A program made the position numbers and the translations under genes. Positions 25,183-34,464 of a DNA stretch of 64,000 bases are shown in pieces. Source of the DNA: Rhodanobacteraceae bacterium (lineage in GTDB: Bacteria; Pseudomonadota; Gammaproteobacteria; Xanthomonadales; SZUA-5); NCBI GenBank assembly GCA_016717705.1, contig JADKFD010000001.1, positions 124,001-188,000 on the forward strand, read 5' to 3'. The notes beneath the pieces were generated by a model. It was not told where the DNA came from, did not search any database, and was given only the letters and a program-made list of their open reading frames with translations. The number at the start of each line of letters is the position of its first letter. Position 1 is the stretch's first letter.

Positions 25183-25986
25183 GTGCTACTCCTCGCACTC
25201 ATCCTCGCGGCTAGCGCCCCCGCCCTCGCCGCCACCCCACCCGCCGGCCTCAGCCTCGATCAGCCGCTGCGCCAGGGCCAGCTGGTGATCGGCCACAGTG
25301 CGCCCGGGGCGCGCATCAGTGTCGATCAGCGCAATCTGCGCGTCGATGATCAGGGCCGTTTCGTGTTCGGTCTCGGTCGCGACCAGAGCCGCGTCAGCCT
25401 GTGCGTGCGCCTGGCTGACGAGGCCAAGGCGCGCTGCGCCGGTCTGCCGGTGGCGCCGCGCGAGTATGCGATCGAACGCGTCGATGGCCTGCCGCAAGGC
25501 ACGGTGACCCCAAACCCCGCCGAACAGGCGCGTATCGAACGCGAGGCCGCGCTGATTGCCAAGGCGCGTGAGCGCAACGATCCGCGCAGCGATTTCGCCG
25601 GCGGTTTCGTGCGCCCCGCCAAGGGCCGCATCAGCGGCGTCTTCGGCAGCCAGCGCGTGCTCAACGGCGAGCCGAAGAGCCCGCACATGGGCCTCGACAT
25701 TGCCGCACCCGTCGGCACCGCGATCACCGCCCCGGCCCCCGGCGTGGTCACCCTGGTGCATCCGGACATGCTGCTCACCGGCCAGAGCGTGATCGTCGAC
25801 CACGGCCATGGCGTCAGCAGCGTCTACATCCACATGAGCCGCACCGACGTCGTCGAAGGCCAGGAGCTCAAGGTCGGCGACCCGATCGGCGCCATCGGCA
25901 TGACCGGCCGCGCCAGCGGACCGCACCTGCACTGGGGACTCAACTGGTTCGAGGTCAAGCTCGACCCGGCGCTGATGGCGCCGTAG
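25183..25986 (+). CDS. M23-family metallopeptidase, secreted
   Basis: 267 residues, GTG start, signal peptide LLLALILAASAPALAA. A beta-rich region follows (about 25-140, with DQRNLRVDDQGRFVFGL). The LytM/M23 domain holds HMGLDIAAPVGT (HxxxD zinc site) and GPHLHWGLNWF (HxH). Expected to cut peptidoglycan cross-bridges in the periplasm. Convergent with the degenerate GGDEF/EAL gene. Confidence 0.9.
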   Translation: MLLLALILAASAPALAATPPAGLSLDQPLRQGQLVIGHSAPGARISVDQRNLRVDDQGRFVFGLGRDQSRVSLCVRLADEAKARCAGLPVAPREYAIERVDGLPQGTVTPNPAEQARIEREAALIAKARERNDPRSDFAGGFVRPAKGRISGVFGSQRVLNGEPKSPHMGLDIAAPVGTAITAPAPGVVTLVHPDMLLTGQSVIVDHGHGVSSVYIHMSRTDVVEGQELKVGDPIGAIGMTGRASGPHLHWGLNWFEVKLDPALMAP

Positions 25987-28383
25987 TCAGCCCAGGTTGA
26001 TCTCGGAGAAGTCGAAATCCAGGCGTGGACTGGCGGTGGCCAGCGCGTCGCCCTGCAAGTAGTCGGCGCCGATGTTCCAGAAGCGCGTGATGCCACTGAG
26101 ATCGCGCACATCCTCGACCACCAGTTCGCGTCCGCTGCGCTGCCAGTTCTCGAGCGCCGGCCCGGTGGCCTCGGCATCCATCGCCTGCAGCACGGCCGCC
26201 GGCAGGCGCAACACCTTCAACGGCAGTTGCACCAACTCGCCGAGATGGCCGAGGCGCGGCGAGCGCTCGGCGACACCCAGGCGGATGCCATCCGCCCGCA
26301 GACGATCGAGCACGCGCCTGGCCGCCTCGGAGTCGATCAGCGCGCTGGCGTCGAACTCCAGCGTCAGGCGCTGGTCGACGTGCTTGCGCCGCGCGAACTC
26401 GGACTGCATCCAGGCGAGTTGATCGCGATCCACCGACGCGAAATCGACCGGCACCAGCAGGTCGCGCACGCGATTGAGCGAGCGCTGGTCGTCGAGCGCT
26501 CGCAGGGCGTGGGTGATCAGCATGCGATCGATCGCCTGCTGCAAACCCAGCTCGCGCGCCACCGGCACATAATCCTGGCGCCCAATGCCGCCGAGCGGCT
26601 CCTTGGGATCCGCCAGATAGGTCAGCATCGCGTAGCGCCCGGCCTCGGTGCCGCGCAGCGGGATCAGCGGCTGGAAATCGATCGCCATGCCGCGCTTGTC
26701 CACCGCATCGCGCAGCAGTTCGCGGATGCGCAACAGACGCTCCGGCGGCAACGCCGAATCGGCGTCGCTGAGGATTCCCTCGACACGGTTGCCGCCCAGC
26801 CGGTGCGCGGTGCGCGCGGCGGCGAACGCGGCATTGATCCAGTCGTCGACGCTGCGTTCGCTGCTCGGGATCAGCGCCAGACCGACGCTGACGGTCAGGC
26901 GCATGTCCTGGCCGTCGACCTTGAACGACTGCCCCACGACCGCTTCGCGCAGACGGTCGGCGAACGCCAGCAGGGCGTCACGCCGGGGGCGATCGATGTA
27001 GACGCCGAAGCCGAACTCCTGAATCAGGCAATAGCGGTCGCTGTCGGCGAAATTGCTGGCCAGGCGCATCGCCACGGCCTGCTCCAGTTCATGCCCGACC
27101 GACAGCGACAAGCGTTCCTGCAACTCGGAACCCTGGTCGACGGATACCACCAGAAGCACGCTGGACATCTCGGTGGCCAGCGTACTCGCCTTGCGCTCGC
27201 GCAGATGGTCGAGGAAGGCACCGCGGCGCATGTAACCGGTGGCATCGCCGCGACGCCGGGTCAGTTGCTTGCCCAGCGCGCGCACGCGCTTGATGCGGCT
27301 GCGTACGGCGGTGACCAGATGGCGCGGGCGGATCGGCTTGGTCAGGAAATCGTCGCCGCCGACCTGGATCGCCTGGAAGCGTGCCTCCTCGCTCTGTTCG
27401 CCGGACAGAAACACGATCGGCAAGACCACGGCGTCGGCCTGGCGCCGCAATTCGGCGGTCAGCGTCAGCCCGTCGATGCCGGGCATGTACAGGTCCATCA
27501 ACACCAGGTCGGGCTTGAAGCGTTGCACCATCGCCGGCACCAGCGCGGCGTCCATGGTGGTCTCGACCTGCATGCCGGCACGCGACAGGATCGACGCGCA
27601 ATAGGTGCACATCTGGCGGTCATCGTCGACCACCAGCACGCGGAACGGTTCGCTGCTCTGCCCGCTGATCAGTTCCTTGATCTGCGCCGCAGCAGTTGGA
27701 TCGTCGAGACGCGCCAGGAACAGGTCGGCGCCGCCAACCAGTGCCTTCAGACGCGCCGACGGTTCGCCGTCGTCGATGCCGATCAACGGCAATCGCGTCG
27801 CCTCGGGCATGTCGACAGCGAGACCGTCGAGCAACTCCGAGGTGGCGCCGACAAAGGCCGATTCGATCAGGATCGCCTGCGGCAACTGTGCGCGCAGGGC
27901 ATCGGCAAAGGCATCGCCGTCGTCGAACACGGTCAGCTGCAGCCCTTCCTGACGCAGCGCCGCCCGCAGCCCACCGGCGAGCTCCAGGCCCGGCGCGAGC
28001 AAGTACACCGAGGCTGCATCGGCCGAGGCCGGCGCCGATGCCGATGCGGGCGCCAGCGGCAGCACTTGCGCCTGGGCATCGTGGATCAGGCGTTCCAGCT
28101 CTTTGCGCTGTGCCACATTCGGCTTCAGCGTGCCCTCGGCAAATACGCTGACGTAGGCGTACAGATCGAGCACCGCGGCATGCACATCGTCGAGTTCGAG
28201 GTTCACCGCGTAGTCGGCGAGGCTCTGCAGATCATCCTGGTGCCGCGCCGCCTGGAGCGGATCCCACTCGCCCGAATTCAGTCGGTGGGTTTCGAGCAGC
28301 ACGCCCTTGGCCTTGTCGACGAAGGCAGAGATCAATTCAACGGCAGCACCCATGGACGCATCGATTTGAAAAGAGGCGGTCAT
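25987..28383 (-). CDS. Response regulator with degenerate GGDEF and EAL domains
   Basis: 798 residues. Order: a helical N-terminal segment (1-110), a receiver-like domain lacking the phosphoacceptor (about 125-243), a full receiver (248-365: VVDDDRQM, acceptor D297 in LVLMDLYMPG, LSGEQ, TKPIRP with K349), a GGDEF-like domain (about 380-545) with FGFGVYID where GG(D/E)EF should be, and an EAL-like domain (about 560-798) with FQPLIPLRG and LEFDAS instead of the catalytic motifs. The sequence therefore predicts neither c-di-GMP synthesis nor hydrolysis; a c-di-GMP binding or protein-interaction role is more likely. No cognate kinase adjacent. Divergent from pyk. Confidence 0.88.
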   Translation of the reverse strand: MTASFQIDASMGAAVELISAFVDKAKGVLLETHRLNSGEWDPLQAARHQDDLQSLADYAVNLELDDVHAAVLDLYAYVSVFAEGTLKPNVAQRKELERLIHDAQAQVLPLAPASASAPASADAASVYLLAPGLELAGGLRAALRQEGLQLTVFDDGDAFADALRAQLPQAILIESAFVGATSELLDGLAVDMPEATRLPLIGIDDGEPSARLKALVGGADLFLARLDDPTAAAQIKELISGQSSEPFRVLVVDDDRQMCTYCASILSRAGMQVETTMDAALVPAMVQRFKPDLVLMDLYMPGIDGLTLTAELRRQADAVVLPIVFLSGEQSEEARFQAIQVGGDDFLTKPIRPRHLVTAVRSRIKRVRALGKQLTRRRGDATGYMRRGAFLDHLRERKASTLATEMSSVLLVVSVDQGSELQERLSLSVGHELEQAVAMRLASNFADSDRYCLIQEFGFGVYIDRPRRDALLAFADRLREAVVGQSFKVDGQDMRLTVSVGLALIPSSERSVDDWINAAFAAARTAHRLGGNRVEGILSDADSALPPERLLRIRELLRDAVDKRGMAIDFQPLIPLRGTEAGRYAMLTYLADPKEPLGGIGRQDYVPVARELGLQQAIDRMLITHALRALDDQRSLNRVRDLLVPVDFASVDRDQLAWMQSEFARRKHVDQRLTLEFDASALIDSEAARRVLDRLRADGIRLGVAERSPRLGHLGELVQLPLKVLRLPAAVLQAMDAEATGPALENWQRSGRELVVEDVRDLSGITRFWNIGADYLQGDALATASPRLDFDFSEINLG

Positions 28384-28557
28384 AGTTTAGCCGCGCCGCG
28401 TTGAACCCGAGGTGAGCAATCGCAAACGGCGGCGGCCCCGCGTCGGCGCTGCGCGCGAACGGCGCAATCGAATGCAGGCGGGATCAGTGGGCAGCGACCG
28501 CGCCTGGATGCGACTGCCCTGCTAGAGTCCGCGCTCCAGGGAAGGGAGGATTCAAGC

Positions 28558-30021
28558 ATGGCGCAGAGCCGTCGCACCAAGATCATTGCCACGCTGGGAC
28601 CGGCCACCGACCGTCCCGGCATGCTGGCCAAAGTCATCGAAGCCGGCGCCGATGTCATCCGGCTCAACCTGTCGCACGGCACCGCCGAGGACCAGTTGCG
28701 GCGTGCCGAGGAACTGCGCCGGGTGGCGACCTCGCTCGGGGTGGAGGTGGCCATCCTGGCCGATCTGCAGGGCCCGAAAATCCGCATCGAACGCTTCGCC
28801 GACGGCGCCATCGAGCTTGAACCGGAGCAGCCCTTCATCCTCGATTGCGCCGACCAGCCGGCGCCCGGCACCACGCACCGCGTCGGCGTCAGCTACAAGC
28901 GTCTGTGCCAGGACGTGTACGCCGGCGACACCCTGTTGCTCGACGATGGATTGCTGTCGCTCAAGGTTGAACGCATCGACGGGCTGGAGATCCACACCCG
29001 GGTGCAGATCGGTGGCCGGCTGTCGGACCGCAAGGGAATCAATCGACTCGGCGGTGGCCTGTCGGTCGACGCCCTGAGCGACAAGGACCGCCGCGACATC
29101 GAGCTGGCCGCACGCATGGGTGCCGACTACCTGGCGGTGTCGTTCCCGCGCACCGCCGCCGACATGAACCAGGCGCGCGCATTGCTGCGCGGCGCCGGCT
29201 CATCGGCGGCGCTGGTCGCCAAGATCGAGCGCGCCGAAGCGATGGACAATCTCGGCGAGATCATCGATGCCTCCGATGCGGTGCTGGTCGCACGCGGCGA
29301 TCTCGGTGTCGAAATTGGGTATGCCGAACTGCCGGGCCTGCAGAAACGCATCATCCGCGAATCGCTGTCGCGTCATCGCGTGGTGATCACCGCCACGCAG
29401 ATGCTGCAGTCGATGGTCGACTCGCCGATCCCGACGCGCGCCGAAGTGCTGGACGTCGCCAACGCCGTGCTCGATGGCAGCGATGCGGTGATGCTGTCGG
29501 CCGAGACCGCGTCGGGCAAACACCCGGACAAGGCGGTAGCGGCGATGCGCAGCATCTGCGAAGCCGCAGAGCGCCAGTTCGGCGCGATGGAAACCTCACT
29601 GCCGATACCCCCGGAAATCCATCGCCCGGATCAGGCCATCGCCATGGCGGCGATGACCCTGGCCAACCGCATCGGCGTGCGCGCGATCGTCGCGCTGACC
29701 GAATCGGGAGCCACCGCGCAATGGCTGTCGCGCTTTCGCTCGCACATCCCGATCTACGCGATGAGCCGCCACCAGGGATCGCGCCAGCGCATGAATCTGT
29801 ATCGCGATGTCTATCCGGTCGCCTTCGATCCGCAGGGCGGCGCTGTCACCCATACCACCCGCCTTGCGGTGGAACTGCTGCATGCGCAGGGACGACTCAG
29901 TGCGGGTGACCGCGTGATCGTCACCACCGGCGACCACACCGGTCTGCTCGGCGGCACCAACACCATGAAACTGCTGCGGGTGGGCGCCGACGGTACGCCG
30001 GAAGGCATGGGCGATCTGTAG
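28558..30021 (+). CDS. pyk: Pyruvate kinase
   Basis: 487 residues. Final step of glycolysis. TKIIATLGPATDRPGM, IRLNLSHG, LVAKIERAEAMDN, ARGDLGVEI, and ATQMLQSMVDSPIPTRAEV are all intact. A C-terminal extension (VTTGDHTGLLGGTNTMKLLRV) is the usual end of the type II (PykA-like) enzyme. Preceded by an AGGGAGGA Shine-Dalgarno sequence. The 174-base gap to the upstream divergent gene shows no other feature I could name. Confidence 0.97.
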   Translation: MAQSRRTKIIATLGPATDRPGMLAKVIEAGADVIRLNLSHGTAEDQLRRAEELRRVATSLGVEVAILADLQGPKIRIERFADGAIELEPEQPFILDCADQPAPGTTHRVGVSYKRLCQDVYAGDTLLLDDGLLSLKVERIDGLEIHTRVQIGGRLSDRKGINRLGGGLSVDALSDKDRRDIELAARMGADYLAVSFPRTAADMNQARALLRGAGSSAALVAKIERAEAMDNLGEIIDASDAVLVARGDLGVEIGYAELPGLQKRIIRESLSRHRVVITATQMLQSMVDSPIPTRAEVLDVANAVLDGSDAVMLSAETASGKHPDKAVAAMRSICEAAERQFGAMETSLPIPPEIHRPDQAIAMAAMTLANRIGVRAIVALTESGATAQWLSRFRSHIPIYAMSRHQGSRQRMNLYRDVYPVAFDPQGGAVTHTTRLAVELLHAQGRLSAGDRVIVTTGDHTGLLGGTNTMKLLRVGADGTPEGMGDL

Positions 30022-30104
30022 CCACATCGCGGGGCCTTCGTCGAGGGCCGAGCGCCTGCTCGGCCGCTGTCGATCGCATTGAAGGTGCGCTTTGCCGGGC
30101 GGAC

Positions 30105-30135
30105 AAAAAAAACGCCGAGCGTCCTGCCCGGCGTT
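30105..30135 (-). terminator. Rho-independent terminator, minus strand
   Basis: On the minus strand AACGCCG (30135-30129), an 11-base loop, CGGCGTT (30117-30111), then a run of T at 30112-30105. Fits the end of the beta-solenoid operon that reads leftward from 31182. The remainder of 30022-30278 holds nothing recognised. Confidence 0.8.
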
Positions 30136-30278
30136 GAAGAGGTCCCATGTGCTGTCAATCGCGCCATCCCAGGGATGGGGATGTGGAGTGTTGCGCCCTG
30201 TGCAAGATAAGACCGGCGGTTGTCGTTGAAGTTCCTGCGCAAAGGTGAACAACACAACCGTCAGTCTTCAGAATCGCT

Positions 30279-31022
30279 TCACTCCGGTGCCTTGCTGCCG
30301 CTGAATTTGGTCACGGTAACGCCCTCGACCGCGCCGATGCGGGCAGTATCGTTGACGTAGACCTTGGCCTCTTCGTTTTCGACGAGGATGCGGCCGACGA
30401 CCTCGGAACCGGCGCCGATGATCACCACCGGCGGCTTGGACTTGTTGCCCCAGCTCCAGTTCCCTTTCGGCTTGCGCACGATCAGGTCGCCGGCGACGAT
30501 CGTGCCGTCGAGCACTTCGGCGCGGCCGTTGACCAGTTCGACATTGCCGCCGATGCGGCTATTGCTGAAGCCCAGGCCGCCATTGACGGTCTCGACGTCC
30601 TTGGCCACGCTGGTCTGCTCCAACGTCACCCGGCCATTGACCGTGGACACACCGCCCTGGATTGCCGACCCGGCACCGATCTCGATGCGACCGTTGACGG
30701 TCTCGACGTCGTGGGCGACCTTGAGGCCGCTGCCGGCGTGGATGCTGCCGTTGACCGTTTCCAGCGTGCTCACGCTGACGTTGTTGCCGACATCGATGCT
30801 GCCGTTGACGGTCGACACTTCCTGCGCGCTCGACTGGTCCTGTACGTCGATGCTGCCGTTGACGGTCTCGACATCCTTGACCTCGGTACCAGCACCGACG
30901 GTGAGCGACTTGTTGACCGAATCCTCGCTGGTACCGGGCGCGACGATGGTCGCAGCGGCCAGCGCCGAACCGTAAGCGGAAACCGCGGCAACCAGGGCGG
31001 CGGCGAAAACATGCTGTTTCAT
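30279..31022 (-). CDS. Secreted protein with ETVNGSI repeats, predicted beta-solenoid
   Basis: 247 residues with a signal peptide (KQHVFAAALVAAVSAYGSALA). From about residue 50 to 170 it is built of a 17-19-residue repeat around [ET]VNG[SR][IV], occurring about seven times: ETVNGSI, STVNGSI, ETVNGSI, ETVNGRI, STVNGRV, ETVNGGL, ELVNGRA. The alternating hydrophobic pattern suggests one coil of a right-handed beta-helix per repeat. The C-terminal 70 residues (WSWGNKSKPPVVIIGAGSEVVGRILVEN) are beta-rich. No Cys. Adhesion, scaffold or cell-surface roles are possible, but none is shown. The small gene just upstream is probably in the same operon. Confidence 0.82.
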   Translation of the reverse strand: MKQHVFAAALVAAVSAYGSALAAATIVAPGTSEDSVNKSLTVGAGTEVKDVETVNGSIDVQDQSSAQEVSTVNGSIDVGNNVSVSTLETVNGSIHAGSGLKVAHDVETVNGRIEIGAGSAIQGGVSTVNGRVTLEQTSVAKDVETVNGGLGFSNSRIGGNVELVNGRAEVLDGTIVAGDLIVRKPKGNWSWGNKSKPPVVIIGAGSEVVGRILVENEEAKVYVNDTARIGAVEGVTVTKFSGSKAPE

Positions 31023-31032
31023 GGGCTGAGCC

Positions 31033-31182
31033 TCAATGCGGAAAGTGGGATGGGATCGGGGCGCTCTGCTGGGCAGGCACGGGAACCGGCACCGTTGATT
31101 TCGGTACCGACTCGTACTCACCCATCGCTGCAAGCGCATGCAGCAGCCGATCGACGAAGCGCTGTTCCATTGAGTTGTCCAT
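31033..31182 (-). CDS. Small 49-residue protein upstream of the beta-solenoid gene
   Basis: MDNSMEQRFVDRLLHALAAM begins a helical segment; a Pro/Val-rich tail (VPVPVPAQQSAPIPSHFPH) follows. AGGAG six bases before the ATG at 31182 is a good Shine-Dalgarno sequence. It stops 10 bases before the beta-solenoid gene's start. No recognised family. The tail is probably disordered. Confidence 0.65.
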   Translation of the reverse strand: MDNSMEQRFVDRLLHALAAMGEYESVPKSTVPVPVPAQQSAPIPSHFPH

Positions 31183-31342
31183 GTTGAGCTCCTGGCTTCT
31201 CCGTTTGGCCGACACTCGGGTTCGGTGTCACTGTTGCAAACCCTATGCCATCAGTTGGACGCGCCGCCAGGGCGGTTGGTTACGGGTCGGTGGGTAAACT
31301 GATGGCAGGGGTGCTTTTGGGTTGTCGGTTGTTGGATCAAAG

Positions 31343-31420
31343 GCATCGCGCGCAAGCGCGCTCCTACAAATGTGCCGAAGGTGTCCGCAAGATCTGTAGG
31401 AGCGCGCTCGCGCGCGATGC
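31343..31420. repeat. REP-like inverted pair, family A
   Basis: Arms at 31343-31367 and 31396-31420 around a 28-bp spacer, in the 319-base divergent gap before gpmI. Two heptamer units (GTTGTCG, GTTGTTG) precede it at about 31321-31334. The rest of the gap shows no gene; promoters for both divergent operons should lie here. Confidence 0.85.
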
Positions 31421-31501
31421 CTTTGCTGCAATCCGTCCACGCAAACCGAAACCGACGACCGACTTGCTACCATCCACCCTTGGAATAGCCCGGTGGAAAC
31501 G

Positions 31502-33040
31502 ATGCGACCCAAACCGATCCTGCTCCTCATTCTCGACGGCTGGGGCCATGCGCGGGCCGCGGCGGACAATGCGATATCCCAGGCGCGCTGCCCGAACTGG
31601 CGGCGCATCAGCCTGAAATGGCCGCTGACCTTGATCCGCACCGATGGGCTGGCGGTCGGCCTGCCGCAGGGCCAGATGGGCAATTCCGAGGTGGGTCACA
31701 TGAACCTCGGCGCCGGGCGCATCGTCTATCAGGACCTGACCCGGGTCGATGCGGCGATCGCTGATGGCAGCTTCAATGACAATCCGACACTGTCCGCCGC
31801 CGCACGCGAAGTGTCCGCCAGCGGACGCACGCTGCACGTGCTCGGCCTGCTGTCGCCGGGCGGCGTGCACAGCCACGAGTTGCAGATCCACGCGATGATC
31901 GAACTGGCCGCCAGCCATGGCGCCCGCGTCGCCGTGCATGCCTTTCTCGACGGCCGCGACACGCCGCCGCGCAGTGCGGCAGCCTCGCTGCAGGCGCTGA
32001 CCGAGCTCTGCGCGCGACTGCCATCGGCACGCATCGCCAGCGTCGGCGGACGGTATTTCGGCATGGACCGCGACCAGCGCTGGGACCGCGTCGCGCGCGC
32101 ATGGAACGCCATCGTCGATGCCCAGGCGCCCTTCGACGCGGCAGATGCAAGCGTTGCGCTGGAGACCGCGTACGTGCGCGGCGAGAACGACGAGTTCGTG
32201 CAGCCGACCACCATCGCCGGCGGCTGCCGCATCGAGGACGGCGACGTCATCGTGTTCATGAACTTCCGCGCCGATCGGGCGCGACAGATCACCGCTGCCT
32301 TCGTCCGCCAGGATTTCGCCGGATTCGAGCGCGCGCGGGTGCCCAAACTCGCCAGTTTTGTCAGCCTGACCGAATATTCGGCGGATTTGCCCACGTCGGT
32401 AGCATTCCCACCGCAGAGCATGGACCACACCCTGCCACAGGTCCTGTCGGAAGCCGGCCTGAGCCAGTTGCGCATCGCCGAAACCGAGAAATTCGCGCAC
32501 GTCACGTTTTTCTTCAACGGCGGTCGCGAAGCGCCGTACCCGGGCGAGGAACGCATTCTGATCCCCTCACCCAAGGTCGCCACCTACGATCTGCAGCCAC
32601 AGATGAGCTGCCCCGAACTCACCGCGCGACTGGTCGAAGCCATCGACCAGAATCGATTCGATTTCATCGTCTGCAACATCGCCAATCCGGACATGGTCGG
32701 CCACACCGGCATCCTGTCGGCGGCGATCGCCGCCGTCGAGGCGGTGGATGTGGCCCTAGGTGCGCTCGAAGCGGCGATACTCAGGGCCGGCGGCGAAATG
32801 CTGATCAGCGCCGACCATGGCAACCTGGAAGACATGTGGGACGAGGTCAGCGGCCAGGCCAACACCCAGCACTCGACCAACCCGGTGCCGCTGGTCTACA
32901 TCGGCCGCCAGGCCAACCTGCGTTCGGGCGGCAGCTTGCGCGACCTCGCGCCGACGGTGCTGGCCTTGATGGGCATGCCGCAGCCGGCCGAGATGACCGG
33001 GCGATCGCTGGTGCAGCTGGCGCCTGTGGCGAGGGCTTGA
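31502..33040 (+). CDS. gpmI: 2,3-bisphosphoglycerate-independent phosphoglycerate mutase
   Basis: 512 residues. Converts 3- to 2-phosphoglycerate using two Mn ions and a phosphoserine intermediate. PILLLILDGWGH, QMGNSEVGHMNLGAGR with the catalytic serine, FLDGRDTPPRS, MNFRADRARQITAAF and ISADHGNLEDMWD are intact. ATG at 31502 was preferred over a GTG 9 bases upstream. First gene of the gpmI-envC-ctpA cluster. Confidence 0.96.
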   Translation: MRPKPILLLILDGWGHARAAADNAISQARCPNWRRISLKWPLTLIRTDGLAVGLPQGQMGNSEVGHMNLGAGRIVYQDLTRVDAAIADGSFNDNPTLSAAAREVSASGRTLHVLGLLSPGGVHSHELQIHAMIELAASHGARVAVHAFLDGRDTPPRSAAASLQALTELCARLPSARIASVGGRYFGMDRDQRWDRVARAWNAIVDAQAPFDAADASVALETAYVRGENDEFVQPTTIAGGCRIEDGDVIVFMNFRADRARQITAAFVRQDFAGFERARVPKLASFVSLTEYSADLPTSVAFPPQSMDHTLPQVLSEAGLSQLRIAETEKFAHVTFFFNGGREAPYPGEERILIPSPKVATYDLQPQMSCPELTARLVEAIDQNRFDFIVCNIANPDMVGHTGILSAAIAAVEAVDVALGALEAAILRAGGEMLISADHGNLEDMWDEVSGQANTQHSTNPVPLVYIGRQANLRSGGSLRDLAPTVLALMGMPQPAEMTGRSLVQLAPVARA

Positions 33041-33043
33041 ACG

Positions 33044-34300
33044 ATGTTCGGGGCGGCGCATCCCGGCAGCAGTCGCGCGGCCAGAGCGCAGGAGCAGCGG
33101 AGCAAGCTCCGCTCTACGGCTGCGTCGCATAGGCAGCCCTCATCGCATGGGGCCCGCTTCCGCTGGATTCTGCTGCTCCTGTTGCTCGGACTGGCGCCAG
33201 CCAGTCCCAGCCAGGATGCGCCGAGCAGCAGCGATGAAGCGGGACTGGTCGAGCGCCTGACCGCCATTCGCGTCGATCTGGCCAAGGCCGAGCGCGAGCG
33301 CAGCGAGCGCGCCGGCGCGGTCGATCGCTCGATGGCGGAACTCGCCAGGATCGAGCGCCAGATCGCGCAGCGCAATCGCACGCTGAAGCAACTGGCCGAA
33401 CAAGCCGCGGCCGCCGAAGCCAGGCTGGTCGAACTGCTGGCCGAACGCGCGCGCCAGGAAACCGCGCTGTCCGGCGAGAAGGAGTCGCTGGCGGCGCTGC
33501 TGCGCTCGACTTACGCGCTGGGGCGGCTGGACACCCTGAAGCTGATCCTGGCGCAGGACCAGCTCGCCGACACCGGCCGCCTGCTCGCCTACCAGACGCA
33601 ATTGCAGCAGGTGCGCCTGAGCCGCATCGACCACGTGCGCGAACTGCTGCAGTCGCTGGAGGCGCTGCGGGTTCAGACCGAGGCCGCACGCGCCGCGCTG
33701 GAAACCGTGCGCCTCGCCGAAGCCGAAAATGTGCGCGCGCTGGAAGGCGAGCGCAAGCAGCGCCGCGAAATCCTGGCCCAATTGAAGCGCGAGCTGGCCA
33801 AGGTCGAAGCGCGCGTCGATGAACTCGATCGCGACCGCGGCGAGATCGAAGAACTGCTGGCGCAGTTGCGCGACGTGATCGGCGATGTGCCCGCGCTGCT
33901 GCCGCAAGATCGGCCCTTTGCCGAGCTGAAGGGCCAGCTGCCGCGCCCACTGGCTGGCAACATTCTGCTCGGATTCGGCCAGGAGCACCTCGGCCGCGCC
34001 AGCGCCGGCGTGCGCATCGCCGCCGCGCGCGGCGCGCAGATCCACGCGGTGGCGCGCGGCCGGGTGGCCTTCGCCGACTGGCTGCGCGGCTACGGCCTGC
34101 TGCTGATCATCGACCACGGCGATGGCTACATGAGCCTGTATGGGCGCTGCGAGTCATTGCTCGCCAGCGAAGGCGCCTGGGTGGATGCCGGCGCCCCGAT
34201 CGCCCTGGCCGGCGATTCCGGCGGCGCCAGCGAAACCGCGCTGTACTTCGAACTGCGCCATCGCGGTCAGGCGCTGGATCCGGCGGCGTGGTGGCGCTGA
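33044..34300 (+). CDS. envC: Murein hydrolase activator EnvC
   Basis: 418 residues, starting 3 bases after gpmI. After an N-terminal stretch and a hydrophobic signal (RWILLLLLLGLAPASPSQ), a long coiled coil (about 65-290, RLTAIRVDLAKAERERSERA and onward) leads to a LytM domain (LGFGQEHLGRASAGVRIAAA to HGDGYMSLYGRCESLL). The domain lacks the zinc HxxxD of active M23 peptidases, as EnvC proteins do; they activate the division amidases AmiA/AmiB. The N-terminal 40 residues before the signal are unusually long, and a later start is possible. Confidence 0.93.
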   Translation: MFGAAHPGSSRAARAQEQRSKLRSTAASHRQPSSHGARFRWILLLLLLGLAPASPSQDAPSSSDEAGLVERLTAIRVDLAKAERERSERAGAVDRSMAELARIERQIAQRNRTLKQLAEQAAAAEARLVELLAERARQETALSGEKESLAALLRSTYALGRLDTLKLILAQDQLADTGRLLAYQTQLQQVRLSRIDHVRELLQSLEALRVQTEAARAALETVRLAEAENVRALEGERKQRREILAQLKRELAKVEARVDELDRDRGEIEELLAQLRDVIGDVPALLPQDRPFAELKGQLPRPLAGNILLGFGQEHLGRASAGVRIAAARGAQIHAVARGRVAFADWLRGYGLLLIIDHGDGYMSLYGRCESLLASEGAWVDAGAPIALAGDSGGASETALYFELRHRGQALDPAAWWR

Positions 34301-34311
34301 CGGGATCCGAA

Positions 34312-34389
34312 GCATCGCGCGCGAGCGCGCTCCTACAATTCTTGCGTGGATCTTCGGCGAAGCTGTAGGAGCGCGCTCGCGCGCGATGC
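34312..34389. repeat. REP-like inverted pair, family A
   Basis: Arms at 34312-34336 and 34365-34389 around a 28-bp spacer, between envC and ctpA. May terminate or stabilise the upstream transcript, as REP pairs do elsewhere; inference only. Confidence 0.85.
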
Positions 34390-34464
34390 CGTTGCAACAA
34401 AGCTCTGGCATTTCCGCTTCCGCTCGCCAAATATGCGCGCATCGCACTTGTTGGCCACGCCACC

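Noticed and set aside
26227..28404. 725-residue plus-strand ORF opposite the GGDEF/EAL regulator
   Set aside because: Antisense shadow; composition typical of reverse frames and no domain.
33044..34300. Active M23 peptidase instead of EnvC
   Set aside because: HxxxD and HxH zinc ligands are missing, and the long coiled coil and gpmI-ctpA context fit the EnvC activator.
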